Source of the DNA: Mycobacterium sp. GA-1285
GTDB taxonomy: Bacteria; Actinomycetota; Actinomycetes; Mycobacteriales; Mycobacteriaceae
Length of the DNA stretch: 32,914 bases
Assembly: GCF_001499905.1 (NCBI RefSeq)
Contig: NZ_LQIS01000027.1
Location: forward strand, 1-32,914
Direction of reading: 5' to 3'
Below the pieces are notes generated by a model, which was given only the letters and a program-made list of their open reading frames with translations, was not told the origin of the DNA and did not search any database. Shown in pieces: positions 8,501-15,396 of this stretch; the first letter of the stretch is position 1, and every line of letters begins with the position of its first letter. The translations under genes were made by a program, and so were the position numbers.

Positions 8501-10087
8501 GTCGGGGATCGCACCGCCGCTGGTGACCGCCAGCCGCTGCGCTCCGGGCCTGGCCGTCAGCGTGCCGGCGTCGCGGTCGTACACCAGCCGGGGCCGCAGC
8601 TCGGCGAACTCCGTCGACGGATACTTGCCCGACAGCAGATCCAGCGTCGCCTCGAATGCGCTGCGCGGCAGGGTGGCGAACGGAGCGCTGCGCCGCACCG
8701 CGTCGAACCAGCGGTCGGCGTCGAGAGGTTCGAGCGCGCACGCGGCGACCGTGTGCTGGGCCAGCACGTCGAGCGGGTTGGTCGGCACGCGCATGGTCTC
8801 GATCTCGCCGGCCAGCATGCGTTTGACGGTCACCGCACAACCGATCAGGTCGGTGCGGTGTTTGGGGAACAGCACGCCCTGGGAGATCTCCCCGACCTGG
8901 TGGCCGGCGCGGCCGATGCGCTGCAGGCCGCTGGCGACCGACGGTGGTGCCTCGACCTGGATGACGAGATCGACTGCGCCCATGTCGATTCCGAGTTCCA
9001 GGCTCGACGTGGCGACGACGGCCTTGAGTCGGCCGCTCTTGAGGTCGTCCTCGACGATCGCCCGCTGTTCCTTGCTGACCGAGCCGTGGTGCGCGCGGGC
9101 CAGCAGCGTCGGCGCACCCGACGCCTGTCCGCTGCCCATGATGTGCGCCGGCGAGCCCCCTGCGACACCGGGATTGGGTCCCGTCTCGAGCTCCTGGCCG
9201 GTCCGCTCGGCGTGAATCTCGTTGAGCCGCGACGTGAGTCGCTCGGACAGTCGGCGCGAGTTGGCGAACACGATCGACGAGTTGTGCGACTCGATCAGGT
9301 CGACGATGCGTTCCTCGACGTCAGGCCAGATGGTGTTGTTCTCCAGGTTCGCCATATCCGGCACCGGCACCTGGACCGACAGGTCGAACGTCTTGGCGGC
9401 GGGCGGCGCCACGATCGTCGTGCGTGCCTGGCCGGACAGGAACCGCGCGACCTCTTCGGGTGGGCGGACGGTGGCCGACAGCCCGATACGTTGGGCGGGG
9501 GTGTCGCAGAGCTGATCGAGCCGCTCCAGCGACAGCGCGAGATGGGCGCCGCGTTTGGTGGCCGCCACGGCGTGCACCTCGTCGACGATGACGGTCCGCA
9601 CGTTCGCCAGGGTGTCGCGCGCCGCCGAGGTCAACATCAGAAACAGCGATTCGGGCGTGGTGATCAGGACGTCGGGCGGCCGGGCGATCAGTTCTCGCCG
9701 CTGGGCAGGGGAGGTGTCGCCGGAGCGCACGCCGACGCTGATCTCCGGCGCGGCGACGCCGCGTCGTTCGGCCACGCGTGCGATACCGGTCAGCGGGGTG
9801 CGCAGGTTGCGCTCCACATCGACGGCCAGCGCCTTCAGCGGCGAGACGTACAGCACTCTGGTGCCGGCTCGAGGCTCGGCGGGGGTGGACGCCAACTGGT
9901 CGATCGCCCATAGGAACGCCGCAAGCGTCTTACCCGAACCGGTCGGCGCGATGACGAGCGTGTTCTCCCCGTCAGCGATCGCCGACCAGGCCTGGGCCTG
10001 GGCGGGCGTCGGTTCGGCGAACGTGCCGGTGAACCACTCCCGGGTCAGGTCGCTGAACCGGGCGAGGGGCGCTCTGATCATCGACAT
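5543..10087 (-). CDS. lhr: Lhr, long ATP-dependent DNA/RNA-DNA helicase
   Basis: A 1,514-aa superfamily 2 helicase. Walker A APTGSGKT is at residues 47-54, the DEVH box at 169-172 and LSAT (motif III) at 203-206; motif VI (QRIGRAGHQ) marks the second RecA domain. The winged-helix, Lhr-specific and long C-terminal regions follow; the length matches mycobacterial Lhr. The M. smegmatis enzyme is a 3'-5' translocase that unwinds RNA:DNA hybrids and is induced by mitomycin C. Two ATGs are close together (10087 and 10081). The second would be the first usable one if transcription starts from the damage-type promoter at 10090-10112. nei2 follows after 35 bp. The open frame is continuous with no frameshift. 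Confidence 0.97.
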   Translation of the reverse strand: MSMIRAPLARFSDLTREWFTGTFAEPTPAQAQAWSAIADGENTLVIAPTGSGKTLAAFLWAIDQLASTPAEPRAGTRVLYVSPLKALAVDVERNLRTPLTGIARVAERRGVAAPEISVGVRSGDTSPAQRRELIARPPDVLITTPESLFLMLTSAARDTLANVRTVIVDEVHAVAATKRGAHLALSLERLDQLCDTPAQRIGLSATVRPPEEVARFLSGQARTTIVAPPAAKTFDLSVQVPVPDMANLENNTIWPDVEERIVDLIESHNSSIVFANSRRLSERLTSRLNEIHAERTGQELETGPNPGVAGGSPAHIMGSGQASGAPTLLARAHHGSVSKEQRAIVEDDLKSGRLKAVVATSSLELGIDMGAVDLVIQVEAPPSVASGLQRIGRAGHQVGEISQGVLFPKHRTDLIGCAVTVKRMLAGEIETMRVPTNPLDVLAQHTVAACALEPLDADRWFDAVRRSAPFATLPRSAFEATLDLLSGKYPSTEFAELRPRLVYDRDAGTLTARPGAQRLAVTSGGAIPDRGLFTVYLATDSEKPSRVGELDEEMVYESRPGDVISLGATSWRITEITHDRVLVIPAPGQPARLPFWRGDGVGRPAELGAAVGAYTGELARLGREQFDQRCRSMGFDQFAADNLWQLIDDQRQATGVVPSDTTFVVERFRDELGDWRVILHSPYGLRVHGPLALAVSRRLRERYGIEEKPTASDDGIIVRLPDTEDAPPGADLFVFDADEIEPIVTAEVGGSALFASRFRECAARALLLPRRHPGKRSPLWHQRQRAAQLLDVARKYPDFPIVLEAVRECLQDVYDVPALTELMHRVAQRRLRIVEVETTTPSPFAASLLFGYVGAFMYEGDSPLAERRAAALSLDSVLLAELLGRVELRELLDPQVITSTTRQLQHLSDDRQARDAEGVADLLRLLGPLTEAEIADRCTTSDIGGWLDGLRAAKRALTVSFADKTWWVAIEDIGLLRDGVGVAVPVGVPTAFTESVDDPLGELLGRYARTRGPFTTHDAAVRFGLGLRVTADVLGRMAIDGRLIRGEFTDLPVPDPAAAEQWCDSDVLKILRRRSLAALRAQIEPVSTAAYGRFLPAWQSVGSAHTSGVDGLATVVDQLAGVAIPASAVESMVFGQRVRDYQPAMLDELLASGEVTWSGAGQIGGGDGWIAFHPAETAPLTLTAPTEIEFTDVHRAILETLDRGGAFFFRQLADNPTEDHRSALWDLIWAGWITGDTFAPVRAKLMGTRVPTGRRSAPAHRQRQRAPRLSRYSVAHAQTRSADPTVAGRWSKLPAAEPESTVRAHFQAELLLGRHGVLTKGAVGAEGVPGGFAMLYKVLTAFEDAGRCQRGYFVESLGGAQFAVASTVDRLRTYLDSVDQDHREYHAVVLAAADPANPYGAALPWPTRRSDDDVTHRPGRKAGALVAIVDGELVWFLERGGRSLLSFTDDADAHIAAAGAVAELVGSGRVGTLLVEKVNGVPVLEPGAEGARAAVHDALLGAGFARTPRGLRLR

Positions 10088-10089
10088 CC

Positions 10090-10112
10090 ATGGTGCACCC
10101 CGCCACCGACAA
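10090..10112 (-). promoter_or_regulatory. PafBC-type (RecA-independent DNA-damage) promoter for lhr
   Basis: On the minus strand, TTGTCGGTG (10112-10104) is followed by exactly 8 bases and CACCAT (10095-10090). The known mycobacterial RecA-independent damage promoter, bound by PafBC, is TTGTCRGTG-N8-TANNNT. The first block matches fully and the -10 differs only at its first base. Transcription would begin about 6-8 bases further on, at or near the ATG at 10081, giving a leaderless lhr mRNA. This fits the reported mitomycin C induction of lhr. Confidence 0.75.
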
Positions 10113-10174
10113 CTCCGCTGCGGCTTCGTGCACTACCTATCGCAGAACGACCGGTCGCGCACCGAAACCACAGG

Positions 10175-10825
10175 TCAGCGGCGGTCCGGGGCGACGGCTT
10201 TGCGCAGGGCAGACGGGATACCGGGAACCCGCCCGACGGCGTCGAACAGGGCGTGTGCGCACGCATCGGCGACCGGACCGGCTTCGATGGACGGGTCCAT
10301 CAGCCGTTGCCGGCACATCTCGAAGGTGAAGGCCAGCCAGCCGTAGACGGTGATGCGCAGGTCGCGCTCCACCTTGGAGTCCAGGTCGTCGCCGACGGCG
10401 GCTTGGATGCGGCCGAGGATGCGGTTGGCCTGACGGTCGTTGTCGGTGTCCTCGATACCGCGCAGCACGGGATCGGAGCGGCCCGACCCCACGTAGGCGG
10501 CCCATGCGCCGTGGGGGTGCTCCTCGTCGTAGCGCAGATAGGCGAGCACACCCTCACGGACCTGGTCGAAGAGGCCCTGCCCGGGGCGCGGTGGCGTGTT
10601 GGTGGCCTCGAAAAGCCGCTCGCCCTCGGCGCGGATCACCGCGGCGAAGAACGCTCGCTTGTCCGGGAAGTAGTGGTACATCAGCGCCCGGGACACCCCC
10701 GCCCGCTCGGCGATCTCGTCGATGCGGACGTCGTCGTAAGGCCGCTGACCGAACACCTCCGCGCCGAGCGTCAGCAGTTCGCTGCGTCGGTCGGCGGGGG
10801 AGAGCCGCCGTCGAGGCTCGGCCAT
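10175..10825 (-). CDS. TetR family regulator (Rv3295-like)
   Basis: A 216-aa TetR-type regulator. The N-terminal helix-turn-helix region reads VRIDEIAERAGVSRALMYHYF, followed by the usual DKRAFFAAVI. The C-terminal effector domain is typical in length (about 150 aa) but its ligand is unknown. It lies upstream of lhr on the same strand with an 87-bp gap, in the position of Rv3295 next to Rv3296 (lhr) in M. tuberculosis. That suggests a conserved neighbourhood, although lhr appears to have its own promoter. ATG 10825 (MAEPRRR) was chosen over in-frame ATGs at 10834 and 10846. A near-palindrome around ACATGT lies about 20 bp upstream and could be its operator. Confidence 0.85.
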   Translation of the reverse strand: MAEPRRRLSPADRRSELLTLGAEVFGQRPYDDVRIDEIAERAGVSRALMYHYFPDKRAFFAAVIRAEGERLFEATNTPPRPGQGLFDQVREGVLAYLRYDEEHPHGAWAAYVGSGRSDPVLRGIEDTDNDRQANRILGRIQAAVGDDLDSKVERDLRITVYGWLAFTFEMCRQRLMDPSIEAGPVADACAHALFDAVGRVPGIPSALRKAVAPDRR

Positions 10826-10941
10826 GCCCGACATCGTAGTGAACACATGTCAAACAGCGGCTCTGCGGACGGGCCGCGGAGTATTCGGAGCGCTGCAGGG
10901 TAACCCCGGGGCGAGACAGTCAGCGACCATGAGAGGCATCG

Positions 10942-11781
10942 ATGAGTTTTCCAGAACAGCAGCAGTCCCCGCCCGGCGTGCAGAGCGACATGACCCCGAT
11001 GCCCGACTGCGGCGAAACGAGCTACCAGGGGTCCGGTCGGCTGACCGGTAAACGCGCGGTCATCACCGGAGGCGACAGCGGGATCGGCCGCGCGGTCGCG
11101 ATCGCCTACGCGCGCGAGGGTGCCGACGTGCTGATCGCCTACTTGAACGAGGAGAGCGACGCCAAAGAGGTGCAGAAGTACGTCGAGGACGCCGGGCGCA
11201 AGTGCGTCCTGGTACCGGGCGACCTCTCGGACCCGGCGCACTGCCGTGCCGTCGTGGACCGCGCCGTCGAGGAATTCGGCGGCATCGATGTGCTCGTCAA
11301 CAACGCGGCCTACCAGATGACGCACGACACGCTCGACGAGATCAGCGACGAGGAGTGGGATTACACGTTCCGGCTCAACGTCGGGGCGTACTTCTACCTG
11401 GTGAAGGCCGCGCTGCCCCACATGGGCGCCGGTGCGTCGATCATCGGCAGTTCGTCGGTGAACTCCGACATGCCGAACCCGAAGCTGGCGCCCTACGCGG
11501 CCACCAAGGCGGCGATCGCCAACTTCTCGGCGAGCCTGGCGGAGATGTTGGGCGAGAAGGGTATTCGTGCCAACAGCGTCGCGCCGGGCCCGATCTGGAC
11601 ACCGTTGATCCCGTCGACGATGCCGCCGGAGAAGGTCAAGCAGTTCGGCGAGAACACGCCGCTGGGCCGTGCGGGTCAGCCGGTCGAGTTGGCGCCGGTC
11701 TACGTGATGCTGGCGTCCGACGAGGCGAGCTACGTGACCGGCGCGCGGATCGCGGTGACCGGCGGCAGGCCGATCCTCTAG
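10942..11781 (+). CDS. SDR family oxidoreductase, general-stress (YghA/YhdF-like) type
   Basis: A 279-aa short-chain dehydrogenase with the extended N-terminus (about 35 residues, including a CGETSYQGSGRL-like lead-in) typical of the YghA/YhdF/GsiB-associated group found in general stress regulons. TGGDSGIG is at residues 42-49, NNAA at about 120-123, Ser171/172, and YAATK gives Tyr185 and Lys189, so the active site is complete. The physiological substrate is unclear. A short GAGAGG lies 6-11 bases before the ATG. No good SigF promoter was found: a GGGTAA at 10898 lacks the GTTT partner. The gene is convergent with the nuclease-like gene downstream, separated by a palindromic element. Confidence 0.88.
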   Translation: MSFPEQQQSPPGVQSDMTPMPDCGETSYQGSGRLTGKRAVITGGDSGIGRAVAIAYAREGADVLIAYLNEESDAKEVQKYVEDAGRKCVLVPGDLSDPAHCRAVVDRAVEEFGGIDVLVNNAAYQMTHDTLDEISDEEWDYTFRLNVGAYFYLVKAALPHMGAGASIIGSSSVNSDMPNPKLAPYAATKAAIANFSASLAEMLGEKGIRANSVAPGPIWTPLIPSTMPPEKVKQFGENTPLGRAGQPVELAPVYVMLASDEASYVTGARIAVTGGRPIL

Positions 11782-11817
11782 CGGGGCGCCTTGGCCGCCG
11801 ATTGTGCGAGCGCCGGT

Positions 11818-11865
11818 TGTGCGGTTTCATCCGCAACACGCCGCTTTCGCGTATGAAACCGCACA
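11818..11865. repeat. Palindromic element, copy 1
   Basis: TGTGCGGTTTCATCCGC (11818-11834) pairs with 11849-11865 with one mismatch in 17 bp, around a 14-base centre containing ACACGCCGC. Copy 2 at 12816-12864 is the same element in reverse orientation, on the other side of the nuclease-like gene. The element ends one base before that gene's stop codon and lies between convergent genes, so it could also act as a terminator hairpin. Confidence 0.85.
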
Positions 11866-11866
11866 T

Positions 11867-12739
11867 TCACCACGTTTTCGGGCAGCCGCGGGCGAGTAGC
11901 GCCTCGCCGACTCGCTCGAGAAAGACGCGCGGCTGGTTGTGCAACATGCCGCTGGTCAGCCTGATGTCATTCCAGCCCAGCCGCGGTAGCAACCAATAGC
12001 GTTCGGCATCGGCGGTACGTTGTCGCGGGTCAGTCCAGTGATGTGCGCCTTCGAAATCCACGCCGACGCGATACTGCGACCATCCCAGGTCGATGCGTGC
12101 GACCACACGCCTTGAACGATCGAGCACCCGTATCTGGGTTTCCGGACGCGGAAATCCCGCCTGCAGCAGCAGTAATCGGGTCAGCGATTCGTAAGGCGAC
12201 TCCGCGCCGCCGTCGACGAGTTCCAGTGTCTGGCGCAGCTGCCGCAAGCCGCGCGCGCCGGGATGCCGCTGCGCCACCTCGTCGATGTCGGCGGGCTTGA
12301 GGTCCGTCGCATTCAGCAGCGCGTCGATGCGTTGAACCCCTTCTTCGAGCGGGAGCCGACGGCCGAGGTCGAACGCGGTGCGCTCCGGCGTCGTCACTGG
12401 CATCCGATGGCGCGTCACGATCTCCTCGGGCAACAGTGTGTCGCTGTGAACGATGATCTTCGGCGGCGGTCGCCGATTCGGCAGCACGAGTTCGGCGGCG
12501 GCGTCAGGCCCGATCCATTTCGCGCCGAGCAATGCCGACGCCGATAGGCCTGCCAGTACACCTCGTCGGCGTGACCACAGCCAGGCGGCCCTGGCCCGGT
12601 CGACAGCCGACAACTCGACGCCCCGCGGCGCCCACACACCGGGATAGACGCCGGCGTGGAATCGCCGCAACTCGCGAAACGTCAGTAGTCCCGCGTCGAG
12701 CGCCTCGCTTGCTCGAAACGGCCAGTCGAGATCTTCCAT
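11867..12739 (-). CDS. AbiEi-like / DUF559 PD-(D/E)XK endonuclease-domain protein
   Basis: A 290-aa protein of a family common in actinobacteria. The N-terminal half (ASEALDAGLLTFRELRRF...VYPGVWAPRG) resembles the winged-helix AbiEi antitoxin-type domain. The C-terminal ~110 residues look like a DUF559/Vsr-type restriction-endonuclease fold: Glu184 in SPYESL, Asp217 in ARIDLGW and Asp228-x-Glu230 in VDFEGAHHW are the candidate metal ligands. The activity is unproven. ATG 12739 was chosen; an in-frame TTG lies at 12769. No AbiEii-type toxin lies beside it, so it is an orphan if AbiEi-related. It is bracketed by two inverted copies of a ~48-bp palindrome, which suggests a mobile or repeat-linked unit. 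A second nuclease-like gene lies upstream on the same strand. Confidence 0.75.
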   Translation of the reverse strand: MEDLDWPFRASEALDAGLLTFRELRRFHAGVYPGVWAPRGVELSAVDRARAAWLWSRRRGVLAGLSASALLGAKWIGPDAAAELVLPNRRPPPKIIVHSDTLLPEEIVTRHRMPVTTPERTAFDLGRRLPLEEGVQRIDALLNATDLKPADIDEVAQRHPGARGLRQLRQTLELVDGGAESPYESLTRLLLLQAGFPRPETQIRVLDRSRRVVARIDLGWSQYRVGVDFEGAHHWTDPRQRTADAERYWLLPRLGWNDIRLTSGMLHNQPRVFLERVGEALLARGCPKTW

Positions 12740-12815
12740 GGCCGCAACGGTCGCGCCCAGCCATGACAACTTTCGGGGGGAGAGCCCACGTTATCCACAG
12801 CTTTACCGCCGCGAT

Positions 12816-12864
12816 TGTGCGGTCTCATACGCTTCTCGCGGCGTGTCGCGGATGAAACGGCACG
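12816..12864. repeat. Palindromic element, copy 2 (inverted)
   Basis: TGTGCGGTCTCATACGC (12816-12832) faces an imperfect reverse complement at 12848-12864 (13 of 17 matches). Read on the minus strand, the element has the same order as copy 1 (arm, ACACGCCGC centre, arm), so the two copies are inverted around the gene between them. It lies about 75 bp upstream of that gene's start. Confidence 0.8.
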
Positions 12865-12897
12865 TTCGGGCACTTCGGGCACTCAGGGCACTCAGGC
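12861..12897. repeat. Short degenerate tandem repeat (~9 bp x 4)
   Basis: About four units of CAC-(G)TTCGGG / CACTTCGGG / CACTCAGGG / CACTCAGG run between palindrome copy 2 and the stop codon of the Mrr-like gene. It looks like replication slippage; no function can be assigned. Confidence 0.6.
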
Positions 12898-12899
12898 AA

Positions 12900-13481
12900 T
12901 CACGGCGCCGACGGCTCCAGCAGCCGCCGTATTGTCGAAGCCAACCGCGGCAGATCGGTGCCGGCAACCAGCTCGCATCCGTGAAGCTCGGCGAGTTTTC
13001 TTGCGGCGGGTGTGAATTCGTGGTTCGTCACGACCATCGTCTTGGTGCAGTCCTGCATCGGCGCACCCGCCACCACTTCCTGCACGGCGCCGGCGCCGAC
13101 GGGGCGTGATTGTCTCTTGCACTGAATGGCAAGACGATTCGGTCGCTTGCCGACGATGATGTCGACTCCCCAATCTCCGGTGATCGCGGTCATGATCACC
13201 GGCGCCCCGCAGGACCGAGCCACTCGCGCCACATGATCCTCGAACTGCGGGCCGGACATCGCCGCGGTGACGTCTTCGCGCGCGCCGGGGGTCGTGACAC
13301 CGACGAGCGTGCCGGCAAGGAAGCGTGGGGCAGCGGCGAGGACGAGCGGCGCGACGAGTCCGAGCGTGAGGCTCCACTGCGGGGCGACCCCGACGAGCCA
13401 CGCCCCGGCGCCCGCCGCCGCGGCCGACGCCAGGTACACCTTGACGGTCACGCGACGGATCGTAAGGCCCGACCCCGACAC
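12900..13481 (-). CDS. Membrane-anchored Mrr-like restriction endonuclease-domain protein
   Basis: A 193-aa protein with two hydrophobic segments (about residues 16-33 and 37-57) followed by an Mrr-type nuclease domain. The domain opens with SGPQFEDHVA (Glu81) and contains GDWGVDII (Asp107) and IQCKR (Gln120-x-Lys122), the PD-(D/E)XK signature of Mrr_cat enzymes. It probably sits on the inner face of the membrane; whether it cuts foreign, modified or damaged DNA is unknown. The start is GTG 13481, with GTG 13451 as an alternative; no clear ribosome site is seen. It lies upstream of the AbiEi/DUF559 gene on the same strand with a 160-bp gap holding a palindrome and a tandem repeat. Confidence 0.8.
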   Translation of the reverse strand: MSGSGLTIRRVTVKVYLASAAAAGAGAWLVGVAPQWSLTLGLVAPLVLAAAPRFLAGTLVGVTTPGAREDVTAAMSGPQFEDHVARVARSCGAPVIMTAITGDWGVDIIVGKRPNRLAIQCKRQSRPVGAGAVQEVVAGAPMQDCTKTMVVTNHEFTPAARKLAELHGCELVAGTDLPRLASTIRRLLEPSAP

Positions 13482-13527
13482 CCCCGAGTAGGACGGGAAT
13501 GCGATGCACGGCTGCGGCGGCTCGCGT

Positions 13528-13533
13528 TAATCT
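13528..13533 (+). promoter_or_regulatory. -10 element for a probably leaderless mRNA
   Basis: TAATCT fits the mycobacterial TANNNT -10 consensus and ends 7 bases before ATG 13541. Transcription would then start at the A of the ATG. There is no ribosome binding site before this ATG, which supports a leaderless transcript. No convincing -35 is seen. Confidence 0.5.
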
Positions 13534-13540
13534 GCGATTC

Positions 13541-14221
13541 ATGATCGACGAGCCGGCTGGTTCCACCGGGCAGACATCCGTCGAGCAGGCACTTGCCGGC
13601 GGCGACCCGCACCGGGTGGGCTGGTTCCGGTTCTACTTCGCCGACGAACGCTGGGAGTGGTCGCCGCAAGTCGAACGGATGCACGGCTACGAGCCGGGTA
13701 CGGCACAGCCGACGACCGACCTCGTGCTGTCGCACAAACACCCCGACGACTATCGCCAGGTGGCGGCGACGCTGGATGAGATTCGCCGCACGTCGGGCGC
13801 GTTCTCCACCCGCCACCGGATCATCGACACCCACGGCGAGGTGCACCACGTGGTCGTGGTCGGCGACCAGCTCTTCGACGACAGCGATCAAGTGGTGGGG
13901 ACTCACGGCTTCTATGTCGACGTCACACCGTCCACACTGCAGCGGCACGACAGGGCCTTCAGCGCGGCGGTCACCGAGTTGGCGGAGGCTCGCGGACCGA
14001 TCGAGCAGGCAAAGGGGATGCTGATGCTGATCTACCGGATCTCCGCCGACTCGGCGTTCGAGTTGCTCCGGTGGCGTTCACAGGAAACCAACACCAAGCT
14101 GCGGACCTTGGCCGAGCAAATCGCCGAGGACTTCCTCGGGCTGGCCTATGACGAGGAGTTGCCGCCGCGCTCCACCTACGACAGGCTGCTGCTCACCGCA
14201 CACAACCGCGTACACAATTGA
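13541..14221 (+). CDS. PAS-ANTAR domain regulator
   Basis: A 226-aa cytoplasmic regulator. Residues about 25-125 form a PAS_3-type sensor (WFRFYFADERWEWSPQVERMHGY, then HPDD and the HRIIDTHGEVHHV strand). The C-terminal part, about 147-200, is an ANTAR RNA-binding domain with the conserved AKGMLM core and the AFELLRWRSQETNTKLRTLAEQI helices. ANTAR proteins act by antitermination, binding paired RNA hairpins in leaders; here a PAS input would replace the usual phosphorylation input. The ligand and RNA targets are unknown. ATG 13541 is preferred because the PAS begins soon after it and a -10 lies at leaderless distance. The gene precedes a small membrane protein and a flavodoxin-like protein. 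Confidence 0.85.
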   Translation: MIDEPAGSTGQTSVEQALAGGDPHRVGWFRFYFADERWEWSPQVERMHGYEPGTAQPTTDLVLSHKHPDDYRQVAATLDEIRRTSGAFSTRHRIIDTHGEVHHVVVVGDQLFDDSDQVVGTHGFYVDVTPSTLQRHDRAFSAAVTELAEARGPIEQAKGMLMLIYRISADSAFELLRWRSQETNTKLRTLAEQIAEDFLGLAYDEELPPRSTYDRLLLTAHNRVHN

Positions 14222-14222
14222 C

Positions 14223-14272
14223 GTTTACCGGGCGTTTCGCCGGGGAACTCCGCCCTGCGTCAGACCTGTTCG
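14223..14272 (+). promoter_or_regulatory. Candidate stress promoter (ECF GGAAC-N19-GTTC or degenerate SigF)
   Basis: Two readings are possible. GTTT (14223-14226), 16 bp, GGGAAC (14243-14248) is a SigF-like layout with a weak -10. Alternatively GGAAC (14244-14248), 19 bp, GTTC (14268-14271) fits SigE/SigH-type ECF promoters. The same double pattern occurs before the CsbD-like gene. It would drive the small membrane protein gene starting at 14307. Confidence 0.35.
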
Positions 14273-14306
14273 GCTGATCAAGCAGCAAATCCGGGAGTTT
14301 CTCGTC

Positions 14307-14678
14307 GTGTACCACGGTCCCAGCGAGCTGAGACAAATCGACACCGGTATCCGCGACGCGGCACGGTTCGCGCTCGGGATCGGCGCCACAGGAGCCGTCT
14401 TCCTGATCGGCGCGATGGTGTGGGTGAGCACCTGCCAGGGGGCCACCGCCGACAGCCTGGCCTGCGGGGCACCCCAGCGGACCCTGCTGGCGCTCGCGGC
14501 TCCCGCGGTCCTAATCGCCGGTGCCTTGCGGGCGTTCGTCCGCGCCCATCAGAACTGGCGCAGGGGCGAAATGTCGTCGGCGTGGCAGGGCGCGGGATGG
14601 TTTCTTCTGACGTCGATGCTGCTGGTGCTCACGACGAGCATGCCCGCCCTCACCGGTTCCGCGGCGTTCGGCGGATGA
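14307..14678 (+). CDS. Small membrane protein with three predicted TM helices, unknown function
   Basis: A 123-aa protein that I do not recognise as a named family. After a short polar N-terminus (VYHGPSELRQIDTGIRD) there are three hydrophobic stretches, roughly FALGIGATGAVFLIGAMVWV, LLALAAPAVLIAGALRAFV and GWFLLTSMLLVLTTSMPAL. A polar loop with two cysteines (STCQG...LACGAP) lies between the first two. The GTG start at 14307 has GGGAG nine bases upstream, which decides it over further upstream codons. Its stop overlaps the ATG of the flavodoxin-like gene (ATGA), so the two are translationally coupled. A candidate stress promoter lies about 60 bp upstream. Confidence 0.7.
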   Translation: MYHGPSELRQIDTGIRDAARFALGIGATGAVFLIGAMVWVSTCQGATADSLACGAPQRTLLALAAPAVLIAGALRAFVRAHQNWRRGEMSSAWQGAGWFLLTSMLLVLTTSMPALTGSAAFGG

Positions 14679-15307
14679 GCACGCCGGCGAGCGGCGATCG
14701 ACCGCTGACCGCCGTGGCGTTGGTGTGCAGTCTCAAGCCCAGCCCCACAGAGTCGAGCAGCGCGTTGATGGCCGAACACATCTGCCAGAACCTGCACGCT
14801 GCGGGTGTCGAGACCGAAGCGGTGCGCTGCGTCGACTACGCGATCGCGCCGGGCGTCGAGGCCGACATGGGCGACGGCGACGAATGGCCGCAGATCCGCG
14901 AAAAGCTCCTGCGGGCCGACATCCTGGTGTTGTCCACCCCGATCTGGTTGGGGCACCCGGCCAGCGTGACGCAGCGGGTGCTGGAACGGCTCGACGCCGA
15001 ACTGTCGAACACCGACGATGCCGGCCGGCCGATCATGGTGGGCAAGGTCGCCGTGGTGGGAGTCGTGGGCAACGAAGACGGCGCGCACAAAGTCATCGCC
15101 GACTGCTTTCAAGGCCTCAACGACATCGGCTACACCATCCCGGCCCAGGGCGGCACCTACTGGACGGGCGAAGCGATGCAGAGCAAGGACTACAAGGACC
15201 TCGACGAGGTGCCCGAGCCGGTCACCTCGACGACTGCCGCCTTGGCCCGCAACGCCGTTCACCTCGCGAGAGCCCTACGGGACGGCAAGTACCCGCCCTA
15301 CCAGTGA
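14675..15307 (+). CDS. Flavodoxin-like NAD(P)H-dependent FMN reductase family protein
   Basis: A 210-aa flavodoxin-fold protein. The first strand and phosphate-binding loop (LVCSLKPSPTESSSALM) match the FMN-phosphate site of NADPH-dependent FMN reductases. LSTPIWLGHPASVTQRVLERLD carries the second flavin-contacting loop, and GVVGNEDGAHKVI the third. It is probably a soluble quinone or flavin oxidoreductase; substrate and partner cannot be read from sequence. The start overlaps the stop of the membrane-protein gene (ATGA), so they are co-translated. A SigF-type promoter for the next gene begins 16 bp after this stop. Confidence 0.82.
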   Translation: MSTPASGDRPLTAVALVCSLKPSPTESSSALMAEHICQNLHAAGVETEAVRCVDYAIAPGVEADMGDGDEWPQIREKLLRADILVLSTPIWLGHPASVTQRVLERLDAELSNTDDAGRPIMVGKVAVVGVVGNEDGAHKVIADCFQGLNDIGYTIPAQGGTYWTGEAMQSKDYKDLDEVPEPVTSTTAALARNAVHLARALRDGKYPPYQ

Positions 15308-15323
15308 GGGTGAACCTCCGGTC

Positions 15324-15350
15324 GGTTTCCGTGCAGGTGCGCTCGGGTAG
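15324..15350 (+). promoter_or_regulatory. SigF-type promoter
   Basis: GGTTT (15324-15328), 16-bp spacer, GGGTAG (15345-15350). This matches the mycobacterial SigF consensus GGTTT-N15-17-GGGTA exactly in both core blocks. It would drive the two-TM protein starting at 15397, giving a leader of about 40 bases with a good ribosome site. Confidence 0.8.
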
Positions 15351-15396
15351 ATCTAGCGTTGTCATCAGCCCCTGACCGGGCGCGAGAGGAGTACCG

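Noticed and set aside
10898..10903. SigF promoter before the stress-type SDR at 10942
   Set aside because: GGGTAA is present but no GTTT-like -35 lies 15-17 bp upstream.
11867..12739. Complete AbiE-type toxin-antitoxin system
   Set aside because: Only the AbiEi-like N-terminus is present; no AbiEii nucleotidyltransferase toxin gene is adjacent.
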